From contig OW804100.1 in the NCBI GenBank assembly GCA_942159475.1, positions 4,052,627-4,116,626 of the forward strand: DNA of 64,000 nt, in the 5' to 3' direction. The translations under genes and the position numbers were made by a program. Below, one piece after another: positions 50,381 to 62,292 of this stretch; the stretch's first letter is position 1; each line of letters starts with the position of its first letter. Below the pieces are notes generated by a model, which was not told where the DNA came from, did not search any database, and saw only the letters and a program-made list of their open reading frames with translations. This DNA is from Sthenelais limicola. Lineage: Eukaryota; Annelida; Polychaeta; Phyllodocida; Sigalionidae.

Positions 50381-52207
50381 GTGAAAAAAGCCAAGAGGGA
50401 TTTCCTTACTAGTCAAATAGAATTAAATAGATCGGACCCCCACAAATTCTGGGAGATAATTAAACCTATTGTCTCTAAAGAAAAATGTAAAACTAAAAAC
50501 TGCGAAATTATTGTAAAAAATAGTAAAGATGAATCTCTATCTGGTGGCAAAGCAGCCGAAGAATTCAACAACTTCTTTATAAATATTGGCCCGGAATTGG
50601 CTGGAAAAATAGATAATTATTCTCAACCAAATGATGTTAAGGTTGATAATTTAGTTACAGATGGTTTTCAATTTTCAACGATAACTGACATAGCAGTGGA
50701 AAAGGCATTAGCCCGCATAGGTAATCACAAAGCCTCGGGCATGAACCTAATACCTACTAAGATACTCAAACCAATAATGTTAGCTTTAAGCAAACAATTT
50801 GCCTTTTTGTATAATCTCTCGATAGGGACAGCAAAAGTTCCTTCTACATTTAAATCAGCCATTGTCACTCCATTATTCAAGGAGGGAAAAAAATATGACA
50901 CTAGCAACTATAGACCTATTTCGTGCATAAGCCTTCCAGCAAAAGTGTTGGAAAGTTGCGTTCAATCTCAACTTTCATCCTATCTTGAAAGAGAAACACT
51001 GTTGTTTAAATATCAATTTGGTTTTAGGAATGGAAAATCCATCAACGATGCTCTGGACCACCTATTCACATATACTTACGATAAATTAAATAATAATAAA
51101 TTAACAGATATGGTATTTTTAGATTTCAAAAAAGCTTTTGATACGGTTAATCACAATATTCTATTAGAAAAATTAAAGACTTTTGGTATAAAAAACGATT
51201 CGCTTAGATGGTTCGAAGATTATTTAAATGATAGGACCCAGAGGGTAGTCGTCGATGGATCTCTATCTTCCATTCAAAAAGTTATCTGTGGGGTTCCTCA
51301 AGGAACATCCTTAGGACCTCTTATGTTTATATTATATATTAATGACTTAAATAAGGTGGTATTAAATAGCGAAATACAACATTTCGCAGATGATACTGTG
51401 ATATATAATTCTAGAGATAGAAAAACTGATTGTATAAAGAGTCTTCAGGAGGATCTTGATAGAGTGGCAATATGGTGTGTCAGAAACAAGATATCATTAA
51501 ACATTAAGAAATGCAAATCAATGACAATTAGTTCAGGACCAATGAAGAATATGGTGGATAAATATAGTATTTATACCCAACAACTCGAACAGGTTAAACA
51601 TTATAAATTCTTGGGAGTAGACATTGACGAAAACCTGAATTTTAAAACTTTCTTAGACAAAAAAATAGCAGTTATCAGAAACAAGGTAAAGTCACTCTCC
51701 AAACTATACGGTATTTGTGACAAGAAGACTATGTTAATGATTTATAAAGTTACAATTTTGCCCCACATTGATTATGGGGATATTTTTTATCAGGCAGCCC
51801 CTATAAAGTATCTTGATAGGCTACAAGCCCTCCAAAACTCAGCATTGAAAATATCTTTAAAGCTTCCTAAATATACCAGCTCGAAAGCTTTACATCAGGA
51901 AGTAAAATTCCCATCACTTATTACCAGGAGAAATGCACATCTGCTTGAGATGGCATTTAGACGGGCATTGTCGCCTGATAATGTTGATGACAGGAAAGTA
52001 GCTCTTAGAGGCCTTAGTAAAGGTACAAAACTCAAGGTCCCACAACCAAAGAATGAAAAATTTAGAAATTCTTACTTATACAAATTAACATCCCTCTGGA
52101 ATGAACTACCTCAAAAACCAAGAGAGATAAAGACCAGGAAAGAATTCAGAACCTATTTAAAAAATGTCTACCCTCAAGAATTCGATAAATTCCTCAAGGA
52201 GGAATAA
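50381..52207 (+). CDS. LINE reverse transcriptase (C-terminal part)
   Basis: About 608 codons without a stop. Reverse transcriptase blocks are NYRPISCISL, YQFGFRNGKS, MVFLDFKKAFDTVNH, CGVPQGTSLGP and the catalytic FADDT. The C-terminal basic region and SLWNELPQ segment follow. In the intact element it is one protein with the endonuclease. The first codons are set by the frame shift, not by a start codon. Confidence 0.85.
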   Translation: MKKAKRDFLTSQIELNRSDPHKFWEIIKPIVSKEKCKTKNCEIIVKNSKDESLSGGKAAEEFNNFFINIGPELAGKIDNYSQPNDVKVDNLVTDGFQFSTITDIAVEKALARIGNHKASGMNLIPTKILKPIMLALSKQFAFLYNLSIGTAKVPSTFKSAIVTPLFKEGKKYDTSNYRPISCISLPAKVLESCVQSQLSSYLERETLLFKYQFGFRNGKSINDALDHLFTYTYDKLNNNKLTDMVFLDFKKAFDTVNHNILLEKLKTFGIKNDSLRWFEDYLNDRTQRVVVDGSLSSIQKVICGVPQGTSLGPLMFILYINDLNKVVLNSEIQHFADDTVIYNSRDRKTDCIKSLQEDLDRVAIWCVRNKISLNIKKCKSMTISSGPMKNMVDKYSIYTQQLEQVKHYKFLGVDIDENLNFKTFLDKKIAVIRNKVKSLSKLYGICDKKTMLMIYKVTILPHIDYGDIFYQAAPIKYLDRLQALQNSALKISLKLPKYTSSKALHQEVKFPSLITRRNAHLLEMAFRRALSPDNVDDRKVALRGLSKGTKLKVPQPKNEKFRNSYLYKLTSLWNELPQKPREIKTRKEFRTYLKNVYPQEFDKFLKEE

Positions 52208-52368
52208 TGTAATTGTGATTGTCTGATTATTAAATTATATAGCTATATAATTATTAATTATATGGTTGTGTAATTGTTAATTATTAAGTTACAAACTATC
52301 AACTAGTCATTGCTGGACAAAATCTTCTTAAAGGTGGGGGGAAGGGGGGTTGATTATCTGACCCGAAA

Positions 52369-52893
52369 ATGGCTCTTTGGATCCGGTTTAAAGAACCACA
52401 CGATCTGAACGATTGCGCCCACTGGTCAGAAGTCTATGAGAATTGCACCCAGGATATAGACTGCACTAGTATCCAAAAGGCTAGTGTTGAGCCCTACAGC
52501 TCTATGCTCCCACCTGTGACTGCAGCTCCTAGCGGGCTAGGTGGAAAGAAAATGAAAGAGAAAGCCATAGCTCAGATAACTGAACTGTTTGAAAGTGCTT
52601 CCGAGGTTAAATCTGAACCTGTGATTTCGGATGATATCGGAGAAGTGATTGTGCAGGCGTTACAAGCATGGCAAGCTAAGAAAACCATGCCTAAGGCTGG
52701 ATCTTCCGCTCCCTCTTCAGGAGGTGGGCGTGGCAGGTTCAGGCGGTGGAAACCAAATAGAGATTCCTGGTTTTGTGGTAAGGAGGGGCACTTTGCTTCA
52801 GGTTGCCCCAAGAGACTGGCTCTTCTCGGATTGGTTCCCAAGTCCGATGCTTCCGTAGCTAAGGACTCGGGAAACGCGGTAGGACCCTCATAA
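52369..52893 (+). pseudogene. Gag C-terminal fragment with degenerate zinc knuckle
   Basis: The frame has an acidic helical part, a Gly/Arg-rich stretch (GGGRGRFRRW) and WFCGKEGHFASGC. This would be a CCHC knuckle, but the first Cys is a Ser (TCC). It ends at a TAA nine bases before the pol frame, which is in a different frame. Confidence 0.65.
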
Positions 52894-52901
52894 GGAGCGA
52901 G

Positions 52902-55130
52902 ATGGTGGTCGGAGAGAGGACGCTTCAGAATACCACAGTCCGAAGTGAAGTTGTGAGTAGTACAGGAGTTGGCGGGCAGACTCAGGCACCAGCTAGTATG
53001 TTGGAGCTATCACATCAAGGTGAACCCCATCTGAAGACTGGAGATTCCGGATCGTTGCCGGACAGTAGAGCCTTACCTCAAGGCCAAGAGCTTTGTGGTG
53101 ACTCAGATTTTATCTCAGGAGTGAGATGGAGACAATCTGGGTTCCAAGCCGAACAAGATCAGGTTGTGTTGGTCAAAAGTGGATCAACTAAATCAGCTCG
53201 AGTTCAGAAGGTTTCTGTACACAAACAGGGAACTTTGGAGATCCCTACCAAATTGTTGGTACGGGAGAGATGGTATGCCCCTGTGAGAGTAGGTGGGGGA
53301 AATGGGAATTTTCTGGTTGATCCTGGTGCTACTACCAGTTTGATCACTAAGAAATTCTATGACTCCCTTCCAAATCCGCCACCCATGACTTCGGTACAAA
53401 CGGTGTGTGCGATGGGAAATGGAACGCCTATTGTTACATATGGGAGCGTGCTTTGTCCGTTGGAAGTTGGCGACCGGACATATATGATTATTTGTCTCAT
53501 AGTCAGTGGACTACAAGGTCCTGAGAGCGGGATACTGGGTGCGGATTTCTATTACGTACACCAGTGTAATCTCAATTGGTCAGGGACTTTCTTCTTGGAT
53601 AATTACGGGTCTTCTGTAGCTTGTGAGTTATGGAAGAAACCTGTTAGCAGAACTGAAAGTTCCTCTGTTAAGTCAGTAGAGGTAGAGGATGTAATTGTGG
53701 GGAGAGAGGTGAAACTACTAAAGGCAGTTATCCTCAAACCTAGAGCAGTTACTTTGGCCAAACTTGACCTTGGCAGTGGCTCAGTCACAGGGAATGAAGG
53801 TATGATGTTCGAGCCAGATCAAAGATTGTTGAAAGATCTAGCCTTGGGCAGCCTGAATACTTATGTACCAGGTAATGGTTCTCCAGCCGTGGTGGCTTTC
53901 TCCAATCCGACCGGTCGCATGTTGAGAATAAAGATGAATAGGGTGGTTGGCAGAGTGTTTAGTGCTGCTTTGGTAGCTCAAGATTCTCTGTCGGATGATG
54001 GGAATAATGAAGAAGTGATCAGAGAAGCAATCATCAATTCCATACAGGTGCTGGAGTGTCCTGTAGCGGATGATGATCTGATCGCTCCTACTCTTCCTAT
54101 TCTGCCCACTACAGAGTGTCCGCTGGTGAAAATGATTAATGACTCAGATTTGTCCGAAGTCCAGGAAAAACGAAATGCTCTAAATCTCTTAGAGGAGTTT
54201 CGAAGCTGTTTTTCTCTACCAGGAGATAAGGCTTTGGGATGTACCCATAAGGTCCATCATGTAATTGATACTGGTGATGCTTGTCCAATCAAACAAGCAT
54301 ACAGACGGATTCCAGTTGCTAAACATGATAAAGCAGAAGCAGAAATCTGGAAGATGTATAGAGAAGGCCAGATTGAGCATAGCAGTAGCCCCTGGGGAGC
54401 TCCTATTGTTATGGTGGCCAAAAAGGACGGGACACAGAGGTTCTGTGTAGATTATCGTCAGTTGAACTCTGTCACGATCAAAGACAGTTTTCCTCTGCCT
54501 AGAATTGATGAGTGTGTTGAGGCTCTTGGTGGAAACCAATGGTTTTGCACACTAGATCTTGAAAGCGGATATTGGCAGGTGGCCATGGATGAGAATAGTA
54601 AAGAAAAAAATTTTCTCTCCAGTGTGGGCTTATTTCAGTTCAAAGTTATGGCTTTCGGACTGTGTAATGCCCCAGCTGCCTCTCAACGTATGATGGACAA
54701 TATGTTGGATGGACTCAAATGGAAGTCATGTTTGGTCTATCTAGATGATATTGTGGTTTTTGGAAAGATGCTTGATGAGTGTCTCCATAATCTCAGGCTC
54801 ATTCTAGAAAGGATCAAAGACTATGGATTGAGATTGAAGCCGAAGAAGTGTGAATTCTTCCGTTGGCAAGTTGAATACCTAGGCCGGATTGTTTCTGGTA
54901 AGGGAATTCAAGCCAATCCCAAGCAAGTTCAAAATTGGCCAGTCCCCACAAATGCTAAGGAGGTTAGACAGTTCATTGGGTTTGCTTCTTATTATAGGGA
55001 GTCCCAACCCAATTTTGGTGAAATTGTCTCTCCATTGCAGGATAGTTGTGTTGGTGAGAAGGATAAGAGGTGGCCGGACCACCTCCACTTGGACAGGCCG
55101 TGGGGAACTTGTCCCAAAGTTGGTAAATAA
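52902..55130 (+). pseudogene. Ty3/Gypsy pol remnant: protease and reverse transcriptase
   Basis: The protease has FLVDPGATTSLI with Pro where Ser or Thr is normal in D-[ST]-G-A. Reverse transcriptase blocks are VAKKDGTQRFCVDYRQLN, LDLESGYWQV, FGLCNAPA and the intact catalytic YLDD, followed by LGRIVSGKGI and the connection. After VRQFIGFASYYRESQPNF and SPLQ the frame runs straight into LTR sequence and stops at 55130. RNase H and integrase are absent. Confidence 0.8.
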
Positions 55131-55208
55131 AGATTGTGCAAAAGGTCTTTTCCTTGTGTGAATCCTTTATTACCTTAGCAGAGCAGATTGGATCCGAAGA
55201 TCACTACA
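55043..55208 (+). repeat. 3' LTR remnant
   Basis: About 166 bases matching the end of the 5' LTR. The junction with pol is at about 55038-55043 (ATAGTTGTG shared). It ends ACTACA, followed by CAAG. Confidence 0.75.
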
Positions 55209-56940
55209 CAAGTATAATTTCATCCCTGCTTCAAGATTACTTCAATTAGTTAAATTAATAAATTTAGTTGTGCTATTGGCTGGTTTGGTTATGGCTGATA
55301 AGAAGCAAAGAAAAATATAAATCCTATAAACTATTGGGGTTCAGCCCCAGAACGGATTGGACAGGAGAAAAATATAAATGATCATATGGAATGTATATAT
55401 TTTATATAGGCCTACGTTTTATCTGCGGACACTGTCTACCGAACCGGATCACAACATATTGACGTTGCCTAGCAACCAGGCACCCAGCCAAACAAACTGA
55501 CATTCAAACAAAAACTGCTCCAGTCGGTCGGACGAACATTGTTTTTATTGTTTTCTCTCCTATATTTGAGTTGGTTTGAAATGAATACTGAAATAACATT
55601 GCCACCGAGCCAAAATAAAATAATAATATCAAGCAATTGCCTCTTCTCATTAGTTCACGGGATATAAATGATATAATTATCATGTTTAATTAGTAGACAA
55701 CCCAAAAGGATACAATGTCATTTCAAAGAACTTTAATCAATATACATCCAAGCCTAAGATAAATGTATGAACGAGGATCCTCGTTCACAGTCGGTGAAGC
55801 TCTGTTTTTTTCCCCTTATTATTCTTACTTTCGTATGAAATTGTAAGAGAGAATTCAATACCCTTGCCTGCCTAGCCAAATAAATATATATATTCATATT
55901 TACTCTCATTGTCTTCGTTTCTTAGATATATGTATTTGTCTGGTTTATAATTCAGTAGGTCTAATCTAAAAAACAAACCAGAGCTCCACCAACAGCTTTG
56001 TATGAGTGTTTGAAATGTTCAGGCTTCGCGCATGCGTTGGGCGTTGCCAGGCTGGGGCCAGTTCCGGTTAGTCGATCATGTTCCGTTCATGATATAAATA
56101 CATACAATCATATATATATATAAATAGTTGTGTTGAATGTAAGACCTAGAGGTAAATTAAAATAAAATAAAATGTGCAAATAGTAATAGTAATTCTTGCA
56201 AATATTACTGCCTATGGTCCTATCAATGAGAAGGAGTTCAAGCTTCTTTAATGATTTGTAAATTTATTAATTAGGATTGAAACATTTATAAGCGCGAGTC
56301 GCTGGTATTAGAAGGTAAAAGCTAGGAAAAGAATAATAATAATAATAATAATGTAATAAGAAAGGAGAAACAAAAGATGGAATATGGATACAGGTATATT
56401 TATTGATATAAATAGCCTGCAAGGAGATGCAAAGAATCTCAGATAAGTAATAATGTATCCAACTTGTAGAAATGGTTTAGGGATGAGACAGAAGAGTGGA
56501 TGTAAGATCTCAATGTGCACGACCCGAGGGTGAATCTGTTGATAGGGTCAATAAAAGATCCGGTGTTGGGGAAAGAATATTCTTGCTACTATTAATAGTA
56601 ATTCCCAAGTAGTAATAATTAATTCCCCACTAGCTGAGCCACATTTTTCTTCAAATTACTCAAAAGACTGGTCTGGTGTAAACGATATTTCAATTGTCTT
56701 ATGAAATAAATTCCAAACAGGTAGGCCTAGATCTATTCAAAATTTATTTTCCAGCAGTGACACACAAAACCGCTTTCCTCCCCTCCCTTTCCCAAGTCCC
56801 TTCCTCCACCTGTTCTACATGTTTATCACAAAAACAGGAAAAGCAGTAACATGAAATGGAAGAACAAAATTCATTTTTCGCAGGTATTTTTTATTGAGCT
56901 TCAAGGGGACATTATTGAGAATTAACATTACAAAATAAGC
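55209..56940. other. Intergenic DNA, no gene seen
   Basis: A/T-rich, with short repeats such as the ATA and TAATAATAAT runs near 56330 and a TATATATA run near 56112. Open frames are short and without family signal. Confidence 0.5.
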
Positions 56941-56949
56941 TTTTATTTC

Positions 56950-57356
56950 CGATCCGTTTCAGGAAAATGGGTCACAAGTCACAAAATGGATTTTAAGATA
57001 TCATTATATTTGACAAGATAAGAGAAAGACGATTCCAATTATAGTAAACAGTCTAATAATCTAATAAATATTTCTATATTTTAAGTTTGATATTTTTGTT
57101 CTTGGAAAAAAAACTTTGCATTATATCTTGGGGGCAATAACCAGTAAAGTAATAAAATGTACTCCATAAGATTACCATAGAAATGTATGAATATATTTAA
57201 TGCACTGTCTTGAATCTTGGTACATGTATTCATGCTATAGCCAGCGTTAAGCACCTCAAACATAAAAACATTCACATAAAGACATTTTGTGCATAAAACA
57301 CTTTATAAAATAGGAATTTTGCGACTTATGACTCATTTTCCTGAAACACATCACAT
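56950..57356 (+). mobile_element. MITE family A copy
   Basis: It starts CCGATCCGTTTCAGGAAAAT and ends CTGAAACACATCACA; the interior matches the 20.3-kb copy. Confidence 0.75.
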
Positions 57357-57410
57357 TTATTGATTGATACAAGGGTCAATAATTAATAGTTTGGTCAATA
57401 CTAGTTAAAT

Positions 57411-58094
57411 TCGAGTATATTCGGCATTGCATTGGTTCTAGCAATCTATTTGGTTAGGTTGAACTGTATTTTGAACTTTATTTTCATCTGAAATTTGGGT
57501 TATTTGAGAGGATTGGTGAAAGTGAATTGTACATTTTCTGAAAAGATGACCCAGATGTGTATTCGTCCTCTTGGTACTATCCACGTTGAGGGACAGTCTA
57601 GGTTCTGCGCATTGCTCACTGAAATATTTAAATAAGCTAAATTACAAAGGGAAGAATAACATGTCAGTGGGAGTATATTAAAGTATTGAAGAAGCAACGA
57701 TTGAATGAATATTTCACTGTTTTACACAGAAACCTGTGCTTTACCCAACAATAATGGAGCTTTCTATGCTTCGCTTCCTATCATGTCGTACATTTCAATT
57801 TTCAACTATTATTCAGAGTGCCCTCATATATGCATGCGTGATTCCAAGTCGAAATATTGTGATTTTCAGAAAATGTATAATTGGCAGCTCTACATATTTA
57901 GTAATTTCTGTTAAATTCTGCTAAAAAATGCTAAATTGTGGGTATATCTGAGTATGTTTGGTATCGCATTGATTTAAAGTATCAGTTCTGTTATGTTAAA
58001 CTGCATTTTTTAAGCTCATTTCTGTCTTAAATGTGGGTTATTTGAGAGGATTGGTGAAGGGCCAATTGTACATTTTCTGAAAATCTGACCCATA
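57411..58094. mobile_element. Two neighbouring MITE family B copies (57411-57555 and 57868-58094)
   Basis: The first is partial, ending TTTTCTGAAAAGATGACCCA. The second begins TTTTCAGAAAATGTATAATT and ends ATTTTCTGAAAATCTGACCC. Both share GGTTATTTGAGAGGATTGGT. A duplicated GCGTGATTCCAAGTCGAAAT phrase flanks the second (57838 and 58097) and looks like a long flanking duplication. Confidence 0.65.
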
Positions 58095-58727
58095 TGCGTG
58101 ATTCCAAGTCGAAATATTACTCCATGATGAAGGGAGGATTAACTGCAGTTTGTATGGGCGGGAGTGTAATCCTACTGTGTAATCATGTGTGTAGGATTAC
58201 ATGCAACCTAGCAGCATGTTTCCGGTTTGCTACCATGCAAACTCCCTCCCTCCTTTTGCTATGCTGTTACATAGCATCTCACTGATACACCGGAGGGAGG
58301 GGGGAGCTTTTAGGAACAGCCATTTGTTCTACTTCCTGTGAAATGAAGTTTTGTTTCACAGAAACCTTGGCTGTCGTTTCCACTGCTACTCTAGCTCCTA
58401 GGTACAACATTTATTAATTGAAACTAGATTCTGCAAGGGGATAGTTTAGTCTACAATAATTGTAAGTCCCATTGTTCTATAATGACAATTGTTTACATAG
58501 AAAATCGATCAAAAATAGACCAAAGGTTACATCAGGTCTACCTGTCTGCCCGCCTGTCTCCAAGCTGACTATTAAAGTTAGGACAGTCATATTTCCGATC
58601 AGTTAACTGTTGATTTTCTGACACAGAAGAACATTAAATCTGTCTCTTTTCTCTCTCTCTCCCCCTTCTTCTCTATCTCTATTTCCTGGGTATGATCATA
58701 AACTGAGTCCCTCTCAGCTCTCCTGCC

Positions 58728-58795
58728 CTTGATATAACACTTTAAAGTGTTGATAAGGGCGTAAAGCAACCAACCTCACTCACTCACCCTGGATA
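58728..58795. repeat. Short inverted repeat with CTCACTCACTCA tail
   Basis: CCCTTGATATAACACTTT and AAAGTGTTGATAAGGG pair as a 16-bp hairpin, followed by GCAACCAACCTCACTCACTC. This is the look of a SINE or LINE 3' tail. Confidence 0.4.
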
Positions 58796-58922
58796 CAGCA
58801 ACATATTTGAGGTACTTGGCGTTTGTATGAATGTCGATAACCCGTTCTGAATTATTAACTATACTATGAATCTAAGTGCGGTACATATTGTTCTGCCTTT
58901 TCTCTCTAATGGGCATGAACTG

Positions 58923-59162
58923 GGTCAGATTTTCCGAAAGTGTACAATTGGCAGCTCTACACATTTAGTAAATTCTGCTAAATTAGGCTGCAATTTGATC
59001 AATACAAGGTAAATTCGAGTATATATTCGGCATTGCATTGATTCTAGCAATCGGTTTGGTTAGGCTGAACTGTATTTTGAACTTTATTTTTGTCTGGAAT
59101 TTGGGTTATTTGAGGGGATTGGCGAAAGGGAATTGTACATTTTCTGGCGATTTCACCCAAAT
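58923..59162. mobile_element. MITE family B copy
   Basis: It starts GGGTCAGATTTTCCGAAAGT and ends GTACATTTTCTGGCGATTTC; the interior phrases of the family are complete. Confidence 0.7.
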
Positions 59163-59723
59163 GTGATGCATGAGGCTTAGTGATGATGATGATTATGTGT
59201 ATGTAATAACTTTATTTCTGATCGTACATTTACATAAGAATAAACGCATCGTCAAGAAAAAGGGATAAAGAAAAAGATACATAATTTCTTCAAAACTTTC
59301 TGTGCAAGCACAGGTGTTCCTAGTCTCCCTAATAATCGAGAGAGAGATGATTAAACAATTTGTTATTGAAACCTTTTCTTTTTGGTTTTCTACTCCCATC
59401 TCATACAAGTGGACTTTCATTTTACATTACAATACATCTTTTTATTGTAAAAATAGAAATAGAAAGATAGGGAATAGTACAACTATCCCTAATAAATGTA
59501 GATAAAACATGCTGATTTATATAGTAGGATACTTACATAAGACTCAGTTCTGCGGTTCCATTTAACACCGTCCCTTACTTTGGAGGTCCGCCAAGAGCTT
59601 TCTACAAATAGAGAGAGGTTACACACATATATTTTATATTTGAGCAAATCTATCAGAACTGAATGTCCAATTATATTTGGACAAAAATATGCCTGGATTG
59701 TCATTTTCTGCGTAAGCCAAATG

Positions 59724-60130
59724 AGATGTGTTTCAGGAAAATGAGTCATAAGTCGCAAAAAATGGATTTTGAGATATCACCATATTTGAAAAGATGAGAT
59801 CAAGCCAATTCCAATGATAGTAAACAGTCTAATAATCTAATAAATATTTTTAGATTTTAAGTTTAATATTTTCGATTTTGAAAAAAAATGTTTCCAATAT
59901 TTCTGGGGGTCAGAAAACAGTAAAGTAACTAAATGTAGTCCATATGAGGACCTTCAAAACAAAAGGATATGTTACATAGACTGTTCTTAAATTTGATGCA
60001 TCAATTGATATAGCTATAAGTGATCAACCCACCAAGAATTAAAACATTCCAATAATGAGATCTTGTGAAAAAAACACTTTGAAAAATACCAATTTTGCGA
60101 CTTGTGACTCATTTTCCTGAAACACATCAC
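59724..60130 (+). mobile_element. MITE family A copy
   Basis: The best-preserved ends in the window: GATGTGTTTCAGGAAAATGA on the left and TCATTTTCCTGAAACACATC on the right are perfect inverses. Confidence 0.85.
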
Positions 60131-61706
60131 AAATCTACTTTTTGCTGAATCTACATAATCATGTACTCATACTTATAAGTAAAAACTAGAACTTACAGCC
60201 CCAAACAAACGTTCCAATAAGTATTGCAGACCTCATGGTTGTTACACTTTCCAAGGTGATTGCACCTGAAATACAAATAAATGATAACTGATCTAGGATA
60301 ACCTGCATCGTCTCGTGACATCCCTGGTTGAAAAAAAACTTGCGGACATAGTATGTGGCAAGTCAGATACATTACAACCTATCACAAAACACGCTTTGGT
60401 TATTGACTTAATTTTTAGATTGATGTTATCATCAATCTAAATGGATTGGGGTGAGATCTGTCAATCATTGATAGCATCCTGGCTCCTCCCATCCTGGATA
60501 TCAGTGTGAAGAATCTGTTGATTCTGATATCAGCAGATGGGATCAGAATCATGCTGGTAATGGCTGGAAGGGGGAGGGGATGGCGTTTAGGTGTGAATTA
60601 AAGGGTAGACCATGTGTGAATTAAAGTGGCAAGTTGCGAAATAAGATGCCTCATATGCAAAGGTGTTAAAGGGACCAACAGAATCACATGGAATGACCAG
60701 TCATATATGGGATAGGGATTTCATGTTTTCTGTCTCCACTTCCTCTCCCTCCTACTATCCCTCCCTCTCGAACTTTACATTTAACTGACATCAATCTCCG
60801 TTTCCCTTGGAAACGCAATCTTCTACATGAACCAGAAATAAATAAATAAATAAATGTAAACTGATCACTGTTAACTATTTCTTGTTGTTTCTAAAGACTT
60901 TATTTCGACTGCTTCTCCAATGATTTAACATGACAAAAATTTTCTTATACATGAAAACAAGGTTTTCGACTTGATGCTGAGGTGAGAGCTACAACTGTGA
61001 TGTGCAATTATCTAAGGCTAACTTTAAAGGATAAAAAACGGCTCATGCTAAATGAGCTAACAAGCTAACAAGTATGGAATCAAGACATTTTGTGGTTGTT
61101 TGTGTTGTAACTTTTATTGCCAATAGATGAGTAATGATGACAAAGGTGAGACAAAAGAATCAATGACATATATGGCGATTTAATGGATATAATGTGTTAA
61201 AACGTAGTAAGATATCATTCAACTGTACTCACTCCTGTACCCTTGATCATGACAAATAAAAATCTTTTCTTATCTTATATTTAAGACAGGCGACCTGTGA
61301 ACTTAGTTATAATAATCTTTTCGTTAGAGAAAAAGTTAAATTTGTTTTTTTATTGTATTTATCTTGTCATATTTTTTTATTTTTTTTTATTTGTCATTGA
61401 TTCTTTTGTCTCACACATGCAAATTTTGTATGGTGATGTCATTTATATAGGCACGTACCGTATGCAATACGTCCATGGAGGACAATACGTATTTACATTT
61501 GAATTTCATATGTACTATAAATGTTTTGGCCTTGAAATGGATAAAAAACAACAACAAAAATATGAAAAACTGGTAATACAGTTTTGATATACTTACTTAT
61601 TCCAACAATTTGCGAAAATGCATTCTTGATTTCCACGGCATTTGGGGTCACATGGGGACTCGTAGGCCTGCGGGTTCTCGTCCCTGTTCCTGGAGGAATC
61701 ATAAAA
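60131..61706. other. Intergenic DNA, no gene seen
   Basis: Only short frames are present. TAAATAAATAAATAAAT near 60840 and T-rich runs near 61370 are the only structures seen. Confidence 0.5.
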
Positions 61707-62019
61707 TATGTGTTCCAGGAAAATGAGTCATAAGTCGCTAAATTGATGTTTTTCAAAGTAAAGTAATATATTCACAAGTTCTCTTAGTAGGAATGTTCTG
61801 ATTATTAGAGGGTTTAGCACTTATAGTCATATGTGTCCATGAAACAATTAAGTTTCAGGACGTATTAAATATATCCTTGCGTTTTGAAATGTATGGAGTA
61901 TATTTAGTTACTTTACTGGTAATAACCCATCCTGACACACTGCAATTTTTTTCTAAAATAAAAAAATATCTCCAAATCCATATTTTGCGACTTATGACTC
62001 ATTTTCCTGAAACGGATCA
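61707..62019 (-). mobile_element. MITE family A copy, inverted
   Basis: Left end ATGTGTTCCAGGAAAATGAG; right end CATTTTCCTGAAACGGATCA. The interior is the reverse orientation and about 310 bases, similar to the 34.6-kb copy. Confidence 0.7.
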
Positions 62020-62062
62020 TATATCATTATGATTTTGCCTTTCACGGTATAGTTCATAATTA

Positions 62063-62292
62063 TGGGTCAGATTTTCAAAAAATGTACAATTAGCCACTCT
62101 ATACACATTTAGTAAATTCTCCTAAATTAGACTGAAAAATGAAGAATACCGGGTATATCTGAGTAGGTATCACATTGATTTAAAGTATCAGTTTCTGTTA
62201 TGTTAAACTGCATTTTAAAGCTCATTTTTGTCTTAAATTTGGGTTATTTGAGAGGACTGGTAAAGGTCAATTGTACATTTTCTGAAAATCTG
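62063..62292. mobile_element. MITE family B copy
   Basis: It starts GGTCAGATTTTCAAAAAATG and ends TTTTCTGAAAATCTGA, with the typical interior. Confidence 0.7.

Larger units (their letters stand above)
49390..52330 (+). mobile_element. Non-LTR retrotransposon (Jockey/CR1-like superfamily) nested in LTR element
   Basis: It holds an endonuclease-reverse transcriptase frame ending in an A/T-rich 3' region with TAATTATTAATT repeats. No clear target duplication was found. No ORF1 is present, so the 5' end may be truncated. Confidence 0.7.
48625..55208 (+). mobile_element. Ty3/Gypsy-like LTR retrotransposon, deleted and interrupted by a LINE
   Basis: The 5' LTR begins TGTAGT at 48625 and ends ACTACA at 49112, about 488 bases with six-base inverted ends and an AATAAA near 49029. 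The last ~166 bases recur at 55043-55208 as the rest of the 3' LTR. CAAG flanks both outer ends as a short target duplication. A primer-binding site starts at about 49116 (TGGTACCGTGACC). Gag, protease and reverse transcriptase follow. RNase H, integrase and the first two thirds of the 3' LTR are missing. A LINE occupies 49.39-52.33 kb. Confidence 0.8.

Noticed and set aside
56308..56520. 70-codon hydrophobic minus-strand frame
   Set aside because: The Ile/Leu run comes from the TAATAATAAT microsatellite; there is no gene context.
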